Assembly: GCA_030697205.1 (NCBI GenBank)
Contig: JAUYQP010000015.1
Location: forward strand, 1 to 64,000
Length of the DNA stretch: 64,000 nt
DNA from: Mycobacteriales bacterium
GTDB taxonomy: Bacteria; Actinomycetota; Actinomycetes; Mycobacteriales; SCTD01
Reading direction: 5' to 3'
Shown here piece after piece: positions 11,791 to 19,283 of the stretch; the first letter of the stretch is position 1; every line of letters begins with the position of its first letter. The position numbers and the translations under genes are program-made. The notes below the pieces were generated by a model. It was given only the letters and a program-made list of their open reading frames with translations. It was not told the origin of the DNA and searched no databases.

Positions 11791-13182
11791 TCAGCCCAGC
11801 AGGACGCGGCTGGTCAGCGCGGCACCGGTCGGCATCACCGGGTCGACGACGACCTGGGTCGGCAGCAGCCCGGCGGCGGCGCGGACGTCGCGGGCGACGG
11901 CCACGGCGACGTCGGCCTCGTCGGTGCCGGCGGCCGGGGCGACGTGGACGAGCAGCTCGTCGGCCCCGTCGCGGGTGCTCGGCGCGACGACGACCCGCCA
12001 GTCGGCGACCTCGGGGCTGCCGACGAGCGCGCCGGCGACAGCCCGCAGGTCGACGGCCTGCGTGCCCTTGCGCAGCGCGAGGACGGGCACCAGAGCGCGG
12101 CGGCGGGTGCCGACGACGCGGGGGACGGTGCGGCCGCAGGACGGGCAGGCAGCGTCGGTGAGGCTCGCGGCAACGTCGCCGGTGCGCCAGCGCAGCAGCG
12201 CGCTGCCACGCATCCCGAGCTGGGTGACGACGACCTCGCAGCCGGCCGTCGCGGTGCCCTCGCCGCTGTCGGGGTCGACGCCGTCGACGAGCTCGAGGTC
12301 CGGGTAGGTGTGCAGGCCCGCTGCCGCCCCGCCCTCGCGGCACTCGGCCCACAGGAGTCGGTGGCCGTCGGGCACGTGGACGGCGAGCGCCTTCGCCGAC
12401 GCCGCACCGACCCGGCGCAGGGCCGCCTCGGCGGCAGCCCGCTCGTCGTCGCTGGGGGCGCCGACGAGCAGCAGCGTCGTGAGGCTCCCCAGGGGCGCGC
12501 CTGCCTCGTCGAGGTCGTCGAGGACCGTCTCGGCGTCCGCCGCGGGCACTGCGAGGACGGTCGCGGGGACGAGCCGCAGCGCGGCCGCCACCTCGTCGGG
12601 GTCGTCACCGGGCTGCAGGGCAGGCGCACCCGCCCCGAGGGCGGCGAGCTGCAGGCCCTGGCTCGCCGCGGTGGGCAGCAGCGGCAGGGCGCTGACGAGG
12701 ACGTCGGCGCCGGTCAGCCCGAGCACCGCCCACGCGCGGGCTCCCGCCCGGGCGACGACGTCGAGGTCGCGGCGGGTGCTCGCGACCGGGAAGCGCATCG
12801 CGAGGCCGGCCCAGACGAACGACGTCGGGCGCGTGTCGGCCTCGACGACGGCGCGGTAGCTGCCGGGCCGGGCGAGGCGGGCCGCAAGGGCCTTGCGCAG
12901 CGTCGGGCCCTCGGCGTGCAGGGCGAAGCCGGACTCGCCGGCCTGCAGCACCAGTGCCGCGGCACCGGCCGGGTCGCCGTCGGGGCAGACGTCGCGCTCG
13001 CCGGCAGCCGGCAGCGACCGCACGCCCTGCAACGTCGCGACCGAGGTCGCGGTGCGCCCGAGGTCCTTGAGCCGGCCGCGCCACCACGGCGAGAACGGCC
13101 CGACCGCATCCACCACCTGCGTGCGGACCGCCGTCTCCTGCTGCTTGGCCCGCTGATCCGTCGTACGCCTGTCCCAGGTCAC
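11791..13182 (-). CDS. PaaK-like AMP-binding superfamily protein
   Basis: The 463-aa protein resembles phenylacetate-CoA ligase-type adenylating enzymes: the early segment AVGPFSPWWRGRL, the middle VLVSALPLLPTAAS and LGAGAPALQPGDDPDEV, the zinc-ribbon-like CPSCGRTVPRV of PaaK proteins, and a C-terminal ACT-like lid region (ADWRVVVAP, DELLVHVAPAAG). The usual Ser/Thr/Gly-rich ATP loop (SSGTTG type) is not recognisable in the expected segment, where DTRPTSFVWAG is found, so catalysis is uncertain. The start is GTG at 13182, with no RBS but a TAGACT box 8 nt upstream. It is divergent from the SDR gene. The substrate is unknown. Confidence 0.72.
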   Translation of the reverse strand: MTWDRRTTDQRAKQQETAVRTQVVDAVGPFSPWWRGRLKDLGRTATSVATLQGVRSLPAAGERDVCPDGDPAGAAALVLQAGESGFALHAEGPTLRKALAARLARPGSYRAVVEADTRPTSFVWAGLAMRFPVASTRRDLDVVARAGARAWAVLGLTGADVLVSALPLLPTAASQGLQLAALGAGAPALQPGDDPDEVAAALRLVPATVLAVPAADAETVLDDLDEAGAPLGSLTTLLLVGAPSDDERAAAEAALRRVGAASAKALAVHVPDGHRLLWAECREGGAAAGLHTYPDLELVDGVDPDSGEGTATAGCEVVVTQLGMRGSALLRWRTGDVAASLTDAACPSCGRTVPRVVGTRRRALVPVLALRKGTQAVDLRAVAGALVGSPEVADWRVVVAPSTRDGADELLVHVAPAAGTDEADVAVAVARDVRAAAGLLPTQVVVDPVMPTGAALTSRVLLG

Positions 13183-13190
13183 GGTGGGCG

Positions 13191-13196
13191 AGTCTA
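13191..13196 (-). promoter_or_regulatory. Candidate -10 box for the PaaK-like gene
   Basis: TAGACT on the minus strand ends 8 nt before the GTG at 13182. With no Shine-Dalgarno sequence between them, a leaderless transcript is the simplest reading. Confidence 0.42.
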
Positions 13197-13237
13197 GGGA
13201 GGTGGCGCCCGCGGCGCGGGACTGCCACTCTCTGCGG

Positions 13238-14155
13238 ATGCCCTCCTGGTCGCTGTCCGACGTCCCCGACCTCACCGGGCGCACCGCGCTCGTCACCGGC
13301 GCCAACTCCGGCCTCGGCTTCTGGACGACCGTCGAGCTGGCCCGCAAGGGCGCGCGGGTCCTCATGGGCTGCCGCGACGCGGGCCGCGCCGAGGCCGCGC
13401 TGCAGCGGGCGCGGGCGGAGGTCACCGGCGCCCAGGTCGAGCTCGTCACCCTCGACCTGCAGTCGCTGTCGTCCATCGAGGCGGCGGCGAAGGAGGTCGC
13501 TGCGCGCACCCCGTCACTGGACCTGCTCGTCGACAACGCCGGCATCATGGCGACCCCGCGCACCCTCACCGAGGACGGCTTCGAGGCCCAGCTCGGCACC
13601 AACCACCTCGGCCACTTCGCACTGACCGGCCGGCTGCTCCCGACCCTGCTCGAGGCACGCGCACCGCGGGTCGTCGTGGTCTCCAGCGGCGCCCACAAGC
13701 CGGGGAAGGTCGCCTTCGACGACCTCATGGGCGAGCGGTCCTACGGCCCGTGGAAGGCCTACTCGCAGAGCAAGCTCGCCAACCTGCTCTTCGTCCTCGA
13801 GCTCGACCGCCGGGCCCGCGCCGCCGGCTCGCCGCTGGTCGTCACGGCTGCGCACCCGGGCTACGCCGCGACGCACCTGCAGGACACCGACGGCCTGCGC
13901 GGGCTGGCCATGAAGCTCGGCAACCGGCTGCTCGCGCAGTCCGACGCCGCAGGGGCGCTGCCCTCGGTCTACGCCGCCACCGCACCCGACGTCTCGGGCG
14001 GTGACTACTACGGGCCCGACGGGCCGTTCGAGATGCGGGGCACGCCGACGAAGGTCGGTCGGACGAAGGCGGCCCAGGACACCGACGTCGCCCGCCGGCT
14101 GTGGGTGGTCTCCGAGGAGCTCACCGGCGTCACCTACGACGCGCTCCCCGGCTGA
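13238..14155 (+). CDS. SDR-family oxidoreductase
   Basis: The 305-aa short-chain dehydrogenase has the cofactor loop TGANSGLGFW near residue 19, the DNAGIM strand near residue 99 and the catalytic YxxxK (AYSQSKLAN) near residues 170-175, with a serine in VVSSGAHK. Arg after the second strand (MGCRDAGRAEAAL) suggests NADP preference. The pattern matches the retinol-dehydrogenase-like SDR group, but the substrate is unknown. ATG at 13238 gives the normal family N-terminus, although the reading frame is open further upstream. It is divergent from the PaaK-like gene and convergent with etfA. Confidence 0.88.
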   Translation: MPSWSLSDVPDLTGRTALVTGANSGLGFWTTVELARKGARVLMGCRDAGRAEAALQRARAEVTGAQVELVTLDLQSLSSIEAAAKEVAARTPSLDLLVDNAGIMATPRTLTEDGFEAQLGTNHLGHFALTGRLLPTLLEARAPRVVVVSSGAHKPGKVAFDDLMGERSYGPWKAYSQSKLANLLFVLELDRRARAAGSPLVVTAAHPGYAATHLQDTDGLRGLAMKLGNRLLAQSDAAGALPSVYAATAPDVSGGDYYGPDGPFEMRGTPTKVGRTKAAQDTDVARRLWVVSEELTGVTYDALPG

Positions 14156-14212
14156 CGCGCCAATCCCGACGTACGCCGCCCTGCCCCTCCGCCCCACCCA
14201 CCCCTCCCCCGG

Positions 14213-14270
14213 TGATCTTCGCCTCCTTGCGATTCCGCACGCTCGAGCAGCCGCAAGAGGGCGAAGATCA
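14213..14270. repeat. Intergenic inverted repeat between convergent genes
   Basis: Arms TGATCTTCGC (left, from 14213) and GCGAAGATCA (right, ending 14270) extend to 19 nt on each side with two mismatches and enclose a 20-nt loop that carries GCTCGAGC. It sits between the convergent SDR and etfA genes. It could be a bidirectional terminator or a copy of a dispersed palindromic element; its TGATC/GATCA ends resemble those of the element at 49756-49815. Confidence 0.6.
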
Positions 14271-14305
14271 GCCCGGGACGGAGAGGCAACCCCCGGACGC
14301 GCGAC

Positions 14306-14336
14306 GGCCCGGCGACCCACAGGGGGTGGCCGGGCC
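14306..14336 (-). terminator. Hairpin terminator candidate after etfA
   Basis: GGCCCGGC at 14306-14313 pairs with GCCGGGCC at 14329-14336, and inner ACCC pairs with GGGT. It lies 27 nt downstream of the etfA stop. There is no T tract. Termination of the etfBA transcript is inferred. Confidence 0.5.
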
Positions 14337-14362
14337 GGCACGTGTCAGACAGCGGGCGGGGA

Positions 14363-15316
14363 CTAGCCCTTGCGCTTGACGATCTCGTCGGTCAGCGCGG
14401 GGACGACCGTGAACAGGTCGCCGACCAGGCCGTAGTCGGCGAGCTCGAAGATCGGGGCCTCGGGGTCCTTGTTGATGGCCACGATGGTCTTCGAGGTCTG
14501 CATGCCGGCGCGGTGCTGGATCGCACCGGAGATGCCGACCGCGATGTAGAGCTGCGGCGACACGGTGCGCCCGGTCTGGCCGACCTGGTTCTGGTGGGGG
14601 TACCAGCCGGCGTCGGTCGCGGCGCGGGAGGCACCGACAGCCGCACCGAGGGTGTCGGCGAGCTTCTCGACGATGGCGAAGTTCTCGCCCGCGCCGAGGC
14701 CACGGCCGCCGGAGACGACGATGGAGGCGTCACCGAGGTCGGGGCGGCCGCCCTTGTCCTCGACGACCTTCTCGACGATGCGCGCGGCCTTGTCGGTCTC
14801 CGACGCGGTGACGCTGACCTGCTCGATGGCACCGGCGCCGGCGGACTCGACCGGGGCGGTGGAGTTGGCGCGGACCGTGATGATCGGCGTGCCCGTCGCG
14901 ACCTTGGAGGACACGACGACCGAGCCGCCGAAGATCGGCTGCTCCGCGACCAGCTCGGGGGTCACACCGACGGCGTCGGTGATCAGGCCGCTGCCGGTCT
15001 TGACGGCCAGCCGGGCCGCGACCTCCTTGCCGTCAGCGGTGCTCGGCAGCAGCACGGCCAGCGGGCTCTTGTCGGCGACGAGCTGGGCGAGCAGGGCGGC
15101 TCGCGGGCCCGCGAGGAAGTCGTCGTGGTCCGACGACTCGTCGACGTAGACCTTCTCCGCGCCGTAGGCGCCGAGCTTCGCGGCCGCGGTGGCCGCACCG
15201 GCGCCCAGGGCGACCGCGGAGGGCTCACCGAGGGTCTTGGCCAGCGTCAGCAGCTCGTAGCTGACCTTCTTGGGGGTGCCATCGACGTGGTCGATGAGGA
15301 CGAGGACCTCAGCCAT
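14363..15316 (-). CDS. etfA: Electron transfer flavoprotein, alpha subunit
   Basis: The 317-aa FAD-binding subunit pairs with EtfB to carry electrons from acyl-CoA dehydrogenases to the quinone pool. The C-terminal FAD domain is clear: VVSGGRGLG near residue 200, then [23 protein letters not shown] near residues 247-269, and a final [13 protein letters not shown]. The N-terminal half is the variable alpha/beta domain. The ATG at 15316 lies 14 nt after the etfB stop. The pair fits the acyl-CoA genes elsewhere in the window (hydratase, hydroxyacyl-CoA dehydrogenase, thiolase). Confidence 0.96.
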   Translation of the reverse strand: MAEVLVLIDHVDGTPKKVSYELLTLAKTLGEPSAVALGAGAATAAAKLGAYGAEKVYVDESSDHDDFLAGPRAALLAQLVADKSPLAVLLPSTADGKEVAARLAVKTGSGLITDAVGVTPELVAEQPIFGGSVVVSSKVATGTPIITVRANSTAPVESAGAGAIEQVSVTASETDKAARIVEKVVEDKGGRPDLGDASIVVSGGRGLGAGENFAIVEKLADTLGAAVGASRAATDAGWYPHQNQVGQTGRTVSPQLYIAVGISGAIQHRAGMQTSKTIVAINKDPEAPIFELADYGLVGDLFTVVPALTDEIVKRKG

Positions 15317-15330
15317 GGTTTCCAGACCTC

Positions 15331-16110
15331 TCAGACGAACTTCTGCGACGCGAGGAACTCGGCGACCTTCAGGCCACCGTCACCCTCGTCCTTGACGACC
15401 TGACCGGCCTGGCGCGGCGGCTTGTTGGAGAACTCCACGACCTGCGACGGCGCGGTGGCGAGGCCGACCGTGCCCGCGTCGATGCCGGCGTCGGCCACCG
15501 TCAGCGTGGTGAGGGGCTTGCTCTTGGCGGCCATGATCCCCTTGAAGGAGGGGTAGCGCGGCTCGTTGATCTTCTCGACGACGGAGACGATCGCGGGGGT
15601 CGAGGCCTCGACGACGGCGTAGCCGTTCTCCGTCTGGCGCTCGATCCTCACGCTGCCGCCCTCGGCGGTGACCTTGCGGGCACCGGTGAGCTGCGGCTTG
15701 CCGGTGCGCTCGGCGAGCAGCGCGCCCATGATGGCCATCCGGGAGTCGGTGGCCTCGGAGCCGGCGATGACGAGGTCCCACTCGAGGGTCTCGAGGACCT
15801 TCGCGATCGCGGCGGAGGTCTGCAGGGCGTCCGAGCCGGCGAGGGCGTCGTCGGACAGGTGCACGGCCTTGTCGGCACCCATCGACAGCGCCTTGCGGAT
15901 CGTCTCGACCGCGCGCTCCGGACCCATGGTGAGGATCGTGACCTCGCCGCCCTGGGCCTCCTTGATGCGCAAGGCCTCCTCGACGGCGTACTCGTCGATC
16001 TCGTTCATGACGACGTCGACCGACGCGCGGTCGAGGGTCTTGCTGCTCGCGTCGAGCTTGCGCTCGGCCCAGGTGTCAGGCACCTGCTTCACCAGTACGA
16101 CGACGTTCAC
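15331..16110 (-). CDS. etfB: Electron transfer flavoprotein, beta subunit
   Basis: The 259-aa partner of EtfA binds AMP and contributes to the electron-bifurcation/transfer interface. It opens NVVVLVKQVPDTWAERKLD and carries the EtfB signature (VEEALRIKE, VAASEATDSRMAIMGALLAE-like segment IAGSEATDSRMA near residue 110). Length is normal. The GTG at 16110 has GGAGG 10 nt upstream. A TAGCGT -10 candidate at 16183-16188 implies a leader of about 70 nt that contains a strong GC hairpin. It forms an operon with etfA. Confidence 0.95.
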   Translation of the reverse strand: MNVVVLVKQVPDTWAERKLDASSKTLDRASVDVVMNEIDEYAVEEALRIKEAQGGEVTILTMGPERAVETIRKALSMGADKAVHLSDDALAGSDALQTSAAIAKVLETLEWDLVIAGSEATDSRMAIMGALLAERTGKPQLTGARKVTAEGGSVRIERQTENGYAVVEASTPAIVSVVEKINEPRYPSFKGIMAAKSKPLTTLTVADAGIDAGTVGLATAPSQVVEFSNKPPRQAGQVVKDEGDGGLKVAEFLASQKFV

Positions 16111-16147
16111 GCTGCCGAGTCCTCCGTCAGGCTGTCCATCACCAAGG

Positions 16148-16188
16148 GCGCGCGGGGGCCCGCGCGCACTTCTCGAGGCGGAACGCTA
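16148..16188 (-). promoter_or_regulatory. etfB leader: -10 box and GC hairpin
   Basis: On the minus strand TAGCGT (16188-16183) is a candidate -10. Within the leader that follows, GCGCGCGGG at 16148-16156 and CCCGCGCGC at 16159-16167 form a nearly perfect 9-bp stem. It could affect leader stability; no function is demonstrated. Confidence 0.35.
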
Positions 16189-16307
16189 GCCGCGCGGGTG
16201 GCGTCGGCATGCACCGGTCTCTGCCCTGGAGTCTCCCCCCACCGGAACACGGGTGCAAACTCCTGCAAGCGAGGGGCCGCAGTCGCCTTCGTCACACTGC
16301 CCGTGCG

Positions 16308-17087
16308 TCACCGACCGGTGAAGACCGCCTTGCCGGGCCCGTTGTCCACGAAGGACCGCATCCCGGCCTTCTGGTCGTCGGTGGCGAACAGCGCCGCAAA
16401 CAGCGCGGACTCCAGGCGCAGGCCGCTGTCGAGGTCCACCTCGAGGCCGTCGTCGATGGCCTGCTTGGCGGACCGCAGGGCGACCGCCGGCCCGGTGGCG
16501 TAGGACGACGCCATCGCGAGGGCGGTCTCGTAGACCTCGCCGTCGGGGACGACCCGGTCGGCCAGGCCCAGCGCGAGCGCCTCGTCGGCCGCGACGTGGC
16601 GGCCGCTGAAGATGAGGTCCTTGGCCTTGGCGGGTCCTACCAGCCGGGGCAGCCGCTGGGTCCCGCCTGCGCCGGGGATGACCCCGAGGGTGATCTCGGG
16701 GACGCCGACCTTGGCGCGCTCCCCCAGCACCCGGAAGTCGGCGGTCAGGGCGAGCTCGAACCCGCCCCCGAGGGCGTAGCCCGTGACGGCGGCCACGACG
16801 GGCTTCGGGAGGGTGGCCACGACCCGCAGCGCGTCCTGCAGCATCTTTCCCCAGCCGAGCATGTCGGCATAGGACAGCGACTCCATCTCCTTGATGTCCG
16901 CGCCCGCGGCGAAGACCCGCTCACCGCCGTAGAGCACGACGGCCCGGACGTCGTCGCGCCCGCGCGCCTCCTCCGCCACCTCCTGCAGCTCGGCGCGCAG
17001 CTGCGCGTTGATCGCGTTCATCTTGGGACGATCCAGCCGGATCGTCCCGACCGCGCCGTCCACCTCGAGCCGCACGAACTCGCCCAC
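16308..17087 (-). CDS. Enoyl-CoA hydratase/isomerase (crotonase family)
   Basis: The 259-aa protein is a standard crotonase: substrate-binding AAGADIKEM near residue 70, the oxyanion-hole segment TGYALGGGFELAL near residue 107 and the catalytic-Glu region VPEITLGVIPGAGGTQRL near residues 132-149. It hydrates trans-2-enoyl-CoA in fatty-acid oxidation. The start is taken as GTG at 17087, with AAGGA about 10 nt upstream; the open frame continues upstream through unrelated sequence that overlaps the divergent acidic gene, so longer versions are rejected. It lies upstream of etfBA on the same strand, about 200 nt away, consistent with a shared acyl-CoA role. Confidence 0.92.
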   Translation of the reverse strand: MGEFVRLEVDGAVGTIRLDRPKMNAINAQLRAELQEVAEEARGRDDVRAVVLYGGERVFAAGADIKEMESLSYADMLGWGKMLQDALRVVATLPKPVVAAVTGYALGGGFELALTADFRVLGERAKVGVPEITLGVIPGAGGTQRLPRLVGPAKAKDLIFSGRHVAADEALALGLADRVVPDGEVYETALAMASSYATGPAVALRSAKQAIDDGLEVDLDSGLRLESALFAALFATDDQKAGMRSFVDNGPGKAVFTGR

Positions 17088-17126
17088 GTCTTGGCCGTCC
17101 TTACTCCAGGGGTCCTTCCCGGACCC

Positions 17127-17132
17127 TAGTGT
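17127..17132 (+). promoter_or_regulatory. Candidate -10 box for the acidic hypothetical gene
   Basis: TAGTGT ends 6 nt before the GTG at 17139. No RBS lies between them, which fits a leaderless transcript. No clear -35 was found. Confidence 0.45.
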
Positions 17133-17138
17133 TCGGCT

Positions 17139-17789
17139 GTGTTCCGCGACTCGCGCGGTGTCGTTCACACCGTCTCCTCCGCAGATCCGCTGACCGACCT
17201 CCCACCGGAGGCGGCGGCGGCGCTGCAGGCCGCGCTCCTGCAGCCGGGCGACCTCGGCACCCTGCTGGAGCGCTGCGAGGCGGTCCGCGACCTGCTCGAC
17301 GACTGGCAGACGTCGTTCTTCGAGGGGCTGCCGGCTCACATCGACCTCGAGGAGGAGGCGCGGGTCGCCGCCGAGGCCGGGCTGTCGCTCGAGCAGGTCG
17401 AGGCCGAGCACACCGCCGACGAGCTGCTCGCCCTCGGTGGGCTCGACGACGACGAGGACGAGTGGACCGACAGCCAGGGCGAGCTCGACCTCGAGATGCA
17501 GCTCAGCGACCTCGCCGACCTCGACGACGACCCGCGGTCCCGGCTGTCGGAGGAGCTCGTCGGGATCCTCGAGCGCGCGCTGCTGCTGCTCCCGCTGCGC
17601 GTCCGGCTCGAGGCCCTCATCGCCGCCGAGGGCCTCGTCGACGAGTGGGAGCAGCTGATGGCCGACCACGAGAAGCTCCTCGGCCACCTCGTGCTCGCGC
17701 ACGGCGACCGCCCTGAGCCCGGGACCCACGACGAGCTCGCCGACCGCCACGCCGTGCTGCACACCGCGTCCGGGCCGGGCCACCCGTGA
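17139..17789 (+). CDS. Acidic helical hypothetical protein, 216 aa
   Basis: The product is strongly acidic, with runs such as LDDDEDEW and DLDDDPRSR, and is almost entirely predicted helix (EAAAALQAALLQ, SRLSEELVGILERALLLLPLRVRLEALIAAEGL). It has no signal peptide, cysteine motif or recognised domain. The GTG at 17139 fits a TAGTGT box 6 nt upstream. Its stop overlaps the start of the alpha/beta hydrolase gene by 4 nt, so the two are co-translated. It is divergent from the hydratase gene by 51 nt. The function is unknown. Confidence 0.7.
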   Translation: MFRDSRGVVHTVSSADPLTDLPPEAAAALQAALLQPGDLGTLLERCEAVRDLLDDWQTSFFEGLPAHIDLEEEARVAAEAGLSLEQVEAEHTADELLALGGLDDDEDEWTDSQGELDLEMQLSDLADLDDDPRSRLSEELVGILERALLLLPLRVRLEALIAAEGLVDEWEQLMADHEKLLGHLVLAHGDRPEPGTHDELADRHAVLHTASGPGHP

Positions 17790-18745
17790 CCACCCGGCCG
17801 ACCTGGCGCACGGTCGACGTCGACGGCGCCGCGATGCGGGTGATGGAAGCCGGGTCAGGAGACCCCCTGCTCTTCCTGCACGGCTGGGGTCTCACCCCTC
17901 GGGCGTACGCCGACGGCGTCACCCGGCTCGTCGGCGCGGGCGTCCGGGTCATCGCCCCGGCCCTCCCCGGCTTCGGCGGCTCCGACGGCCCAGCGCTGCG
18001 GCGGCTCGACCTGCCGGCCTACGGACACCGGATCGGGCGGCTGCTCGACGTCCTCGAGGTCGAGCACCCGGTGTTCGTCGCCGGCCACTCCTTCGGCGGC
18101 GGCGTCGCCATCCAGCTCGCGGTCGAGCGGCCCGAGCGGGTGCGGTCCCTGACGCTGGTCAACTCCGTCGGCGGAGCCCCGGGACGAGGCAGCGGGCTCG
18201 ACGACTCCTCCTGGGTCGGGTGGGCCGCCGGCACCCTGGGCGAGCTGTCCCCGCGCACCCTGCTGCACGCCGTGCCCGCGATGGCCCGCGACTTCGTGCC
18301 CAACCTCCTGCGCAAGCCGCTGACACTGGCCCTCACCGCGCGCCTCGCCCTCACCGCGTCCCTGGCCGAGCAGGCGAAGGCGCTGGTCGCGTCAGGCATG
18401 CCGGTGCTCTTCATCTGGGGCGACGACGACCGCATCATCGCCCCGGGAGCATTGGCCCACGTCGTCGGCGACCTGCCGGCCGAGGTCGTGCGGGGCCGGC
18501 ACGGCTGGCTGCTCACCGAGCCCGAGGAGTTCGCGACGCTGATGCGCAACGCGCTGGTGGTCCACGCGATGCTCGAGCGCAAGCAGCGCGGTCAGTCCCT
18601 CGTCCTGCCCCCGGGCACCTCTCTGGCCGACCTCATCCCGGTCGAGCGCCGTCGCGCCTCGCGCGTCCCCCCGGTCACGCCCCGACGTCGTGCAGGTGGT
18701 GCAACGGGTCGTGCAGGAAGTAGCGGGCGAACGAGTCGACCGTGA
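17786..18745 (+). CDS. Alpha/beta hydrolase
   Basis: The 319-aa hydrolase has the oxyanion segment FLHGWG at residues 30-35, the nucleophile elbow GHSFGG with S102, a likely acid in IWGDDDRI and the catalytic histidine in GRHGWLL. The C-terminal 40 residues are basic and Arg-rich (VERRRASRVPPVTPRRRAGG) and look disordered. The GTG start forms GTGA with the stop of the acidic gene. The last 71 nt overlap the convergent DinB gene. The substrate is unknown. Confidence 0.85.
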   Translation: MTTRPTWRTVDVDGAAMRVMEAGSGDPLLFLHGWGLTPRAYADGVTRLVGAGVRVIAPALPGFGGSDGPALRRLDLPAYGHRIGRLLDVLEVEHPVFVAGHSFGGGVAIQLAVERPERVRSLTLVNSVGGAPGRGSGLDDSSWVGWAAGTLGELSPRTLLHAVPAMARDFVPNLLRKPLTLALTARLALTASLAEQAKALVASGMPVLFIWGDDDRIIAPGALAHVVGDLPAEVVRGRHGWLLTEPEEFATLMRNALVVHAMLERKQRGQSLVLPPGTSLADLIPVERRRASRVPPVTPRRRAGGATGRAGSSGRTSRP

Positions 18746-19190
18746 AGCGCGCCCCGTCGCTGCGCCGACCGGGCCGGTCCCAGTCGGTCACCGCCGCGAA
18801 GCGCCGCGCCAGGACCTCGGCCTCCCGCTCGAGGTCGTCGGCGACCTCGGCCGGGTCCTGCTCGAGGTAGCGGTCCGCGACCGCGGAGGCGTCCTGGTCC
18901 CAGTTCGGGTAGAGCGGGTTGTCGGTCTCGAGCATCAGGCGGAGGCGCTCGTCGTAGAGGCGCACGACGTCGCGCACGTGGACGGCGTACTCCAGGGGGG
19001 CCCAGGTGCGGTCGTCGGGTCGCACCGTCGTCGCTCTCCCGTCGCGCAGGAACGCGACCCAGCGGGCAGCGGTCTCGCGCAGCAGCCTCGGCACGTCCTC
19101 GCGGGCGAAGCCGGCAGGGTCGGTCCCGCACTCGTCGCAGCGGGTCTCGACGACCCATGTCCAGTCCTTGGTGTCGGGTGCGATCGCCAT
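18675..19190 (-). CDS. DinB-family protein with CxxC head
   Basis: The 171-aa protein begins MAIAPDTKDWTWVVETRCDECG, with C18 and C21 forming a CxxC pair, followed by a DinB four-helix domain (VPRLLRETAARWVAFL, APLEYAVHVRDVVRLYDERL) and a histidine-rich end (LHDPLHHLHDVG) with the usual metal-binding histidines. Such proteins are putative metal-dependent thiol transferases or mycothiol-type enzymes; the activity is not proven here. ATG at 19190 has no RBS but a TACGGT box 8 nt upstream. The 3' end overlaps the convergent hydrolase gene by 71 nt. Confidence 0.83.
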   Translation of the reverse strand: MAIAPDTKDWTWVVETRCDECGTDPAGFAREDVPRLLRETAARWVAFLRDGRATTVRPDDRTWAPLEYAVHVRDVVRLYDERLRLMLETDNPLYPNWDQDASAVADRYLEQDPAEVADDLEREAEVLARRFAAVTDWDRPGRRSDGARFTVDSFARYFLHDPLHHLHDVGA

Positions 19191-19198
19191 GACCGCAG

Positions 19199-19204
19199 AC
19201 CGTA
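19199..19204 (-). promoter_or_regulatory. Candidate -10 box for the DinB gene
   Basis: TACGGT on the minus strand, 8 nt before the ATG at 19190, with no Shine-Dalgarno sequence in between. A leaderless message is likely. Confidence 0.45.
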
Positions 19205-19283
19205 GGGGCCGATCGCGTCCGGCACCGCGGGTGATCCGGTCGGGGACCGCGCGGTTCCTGCCGGGTCGGGCAGGATGGCGCGC

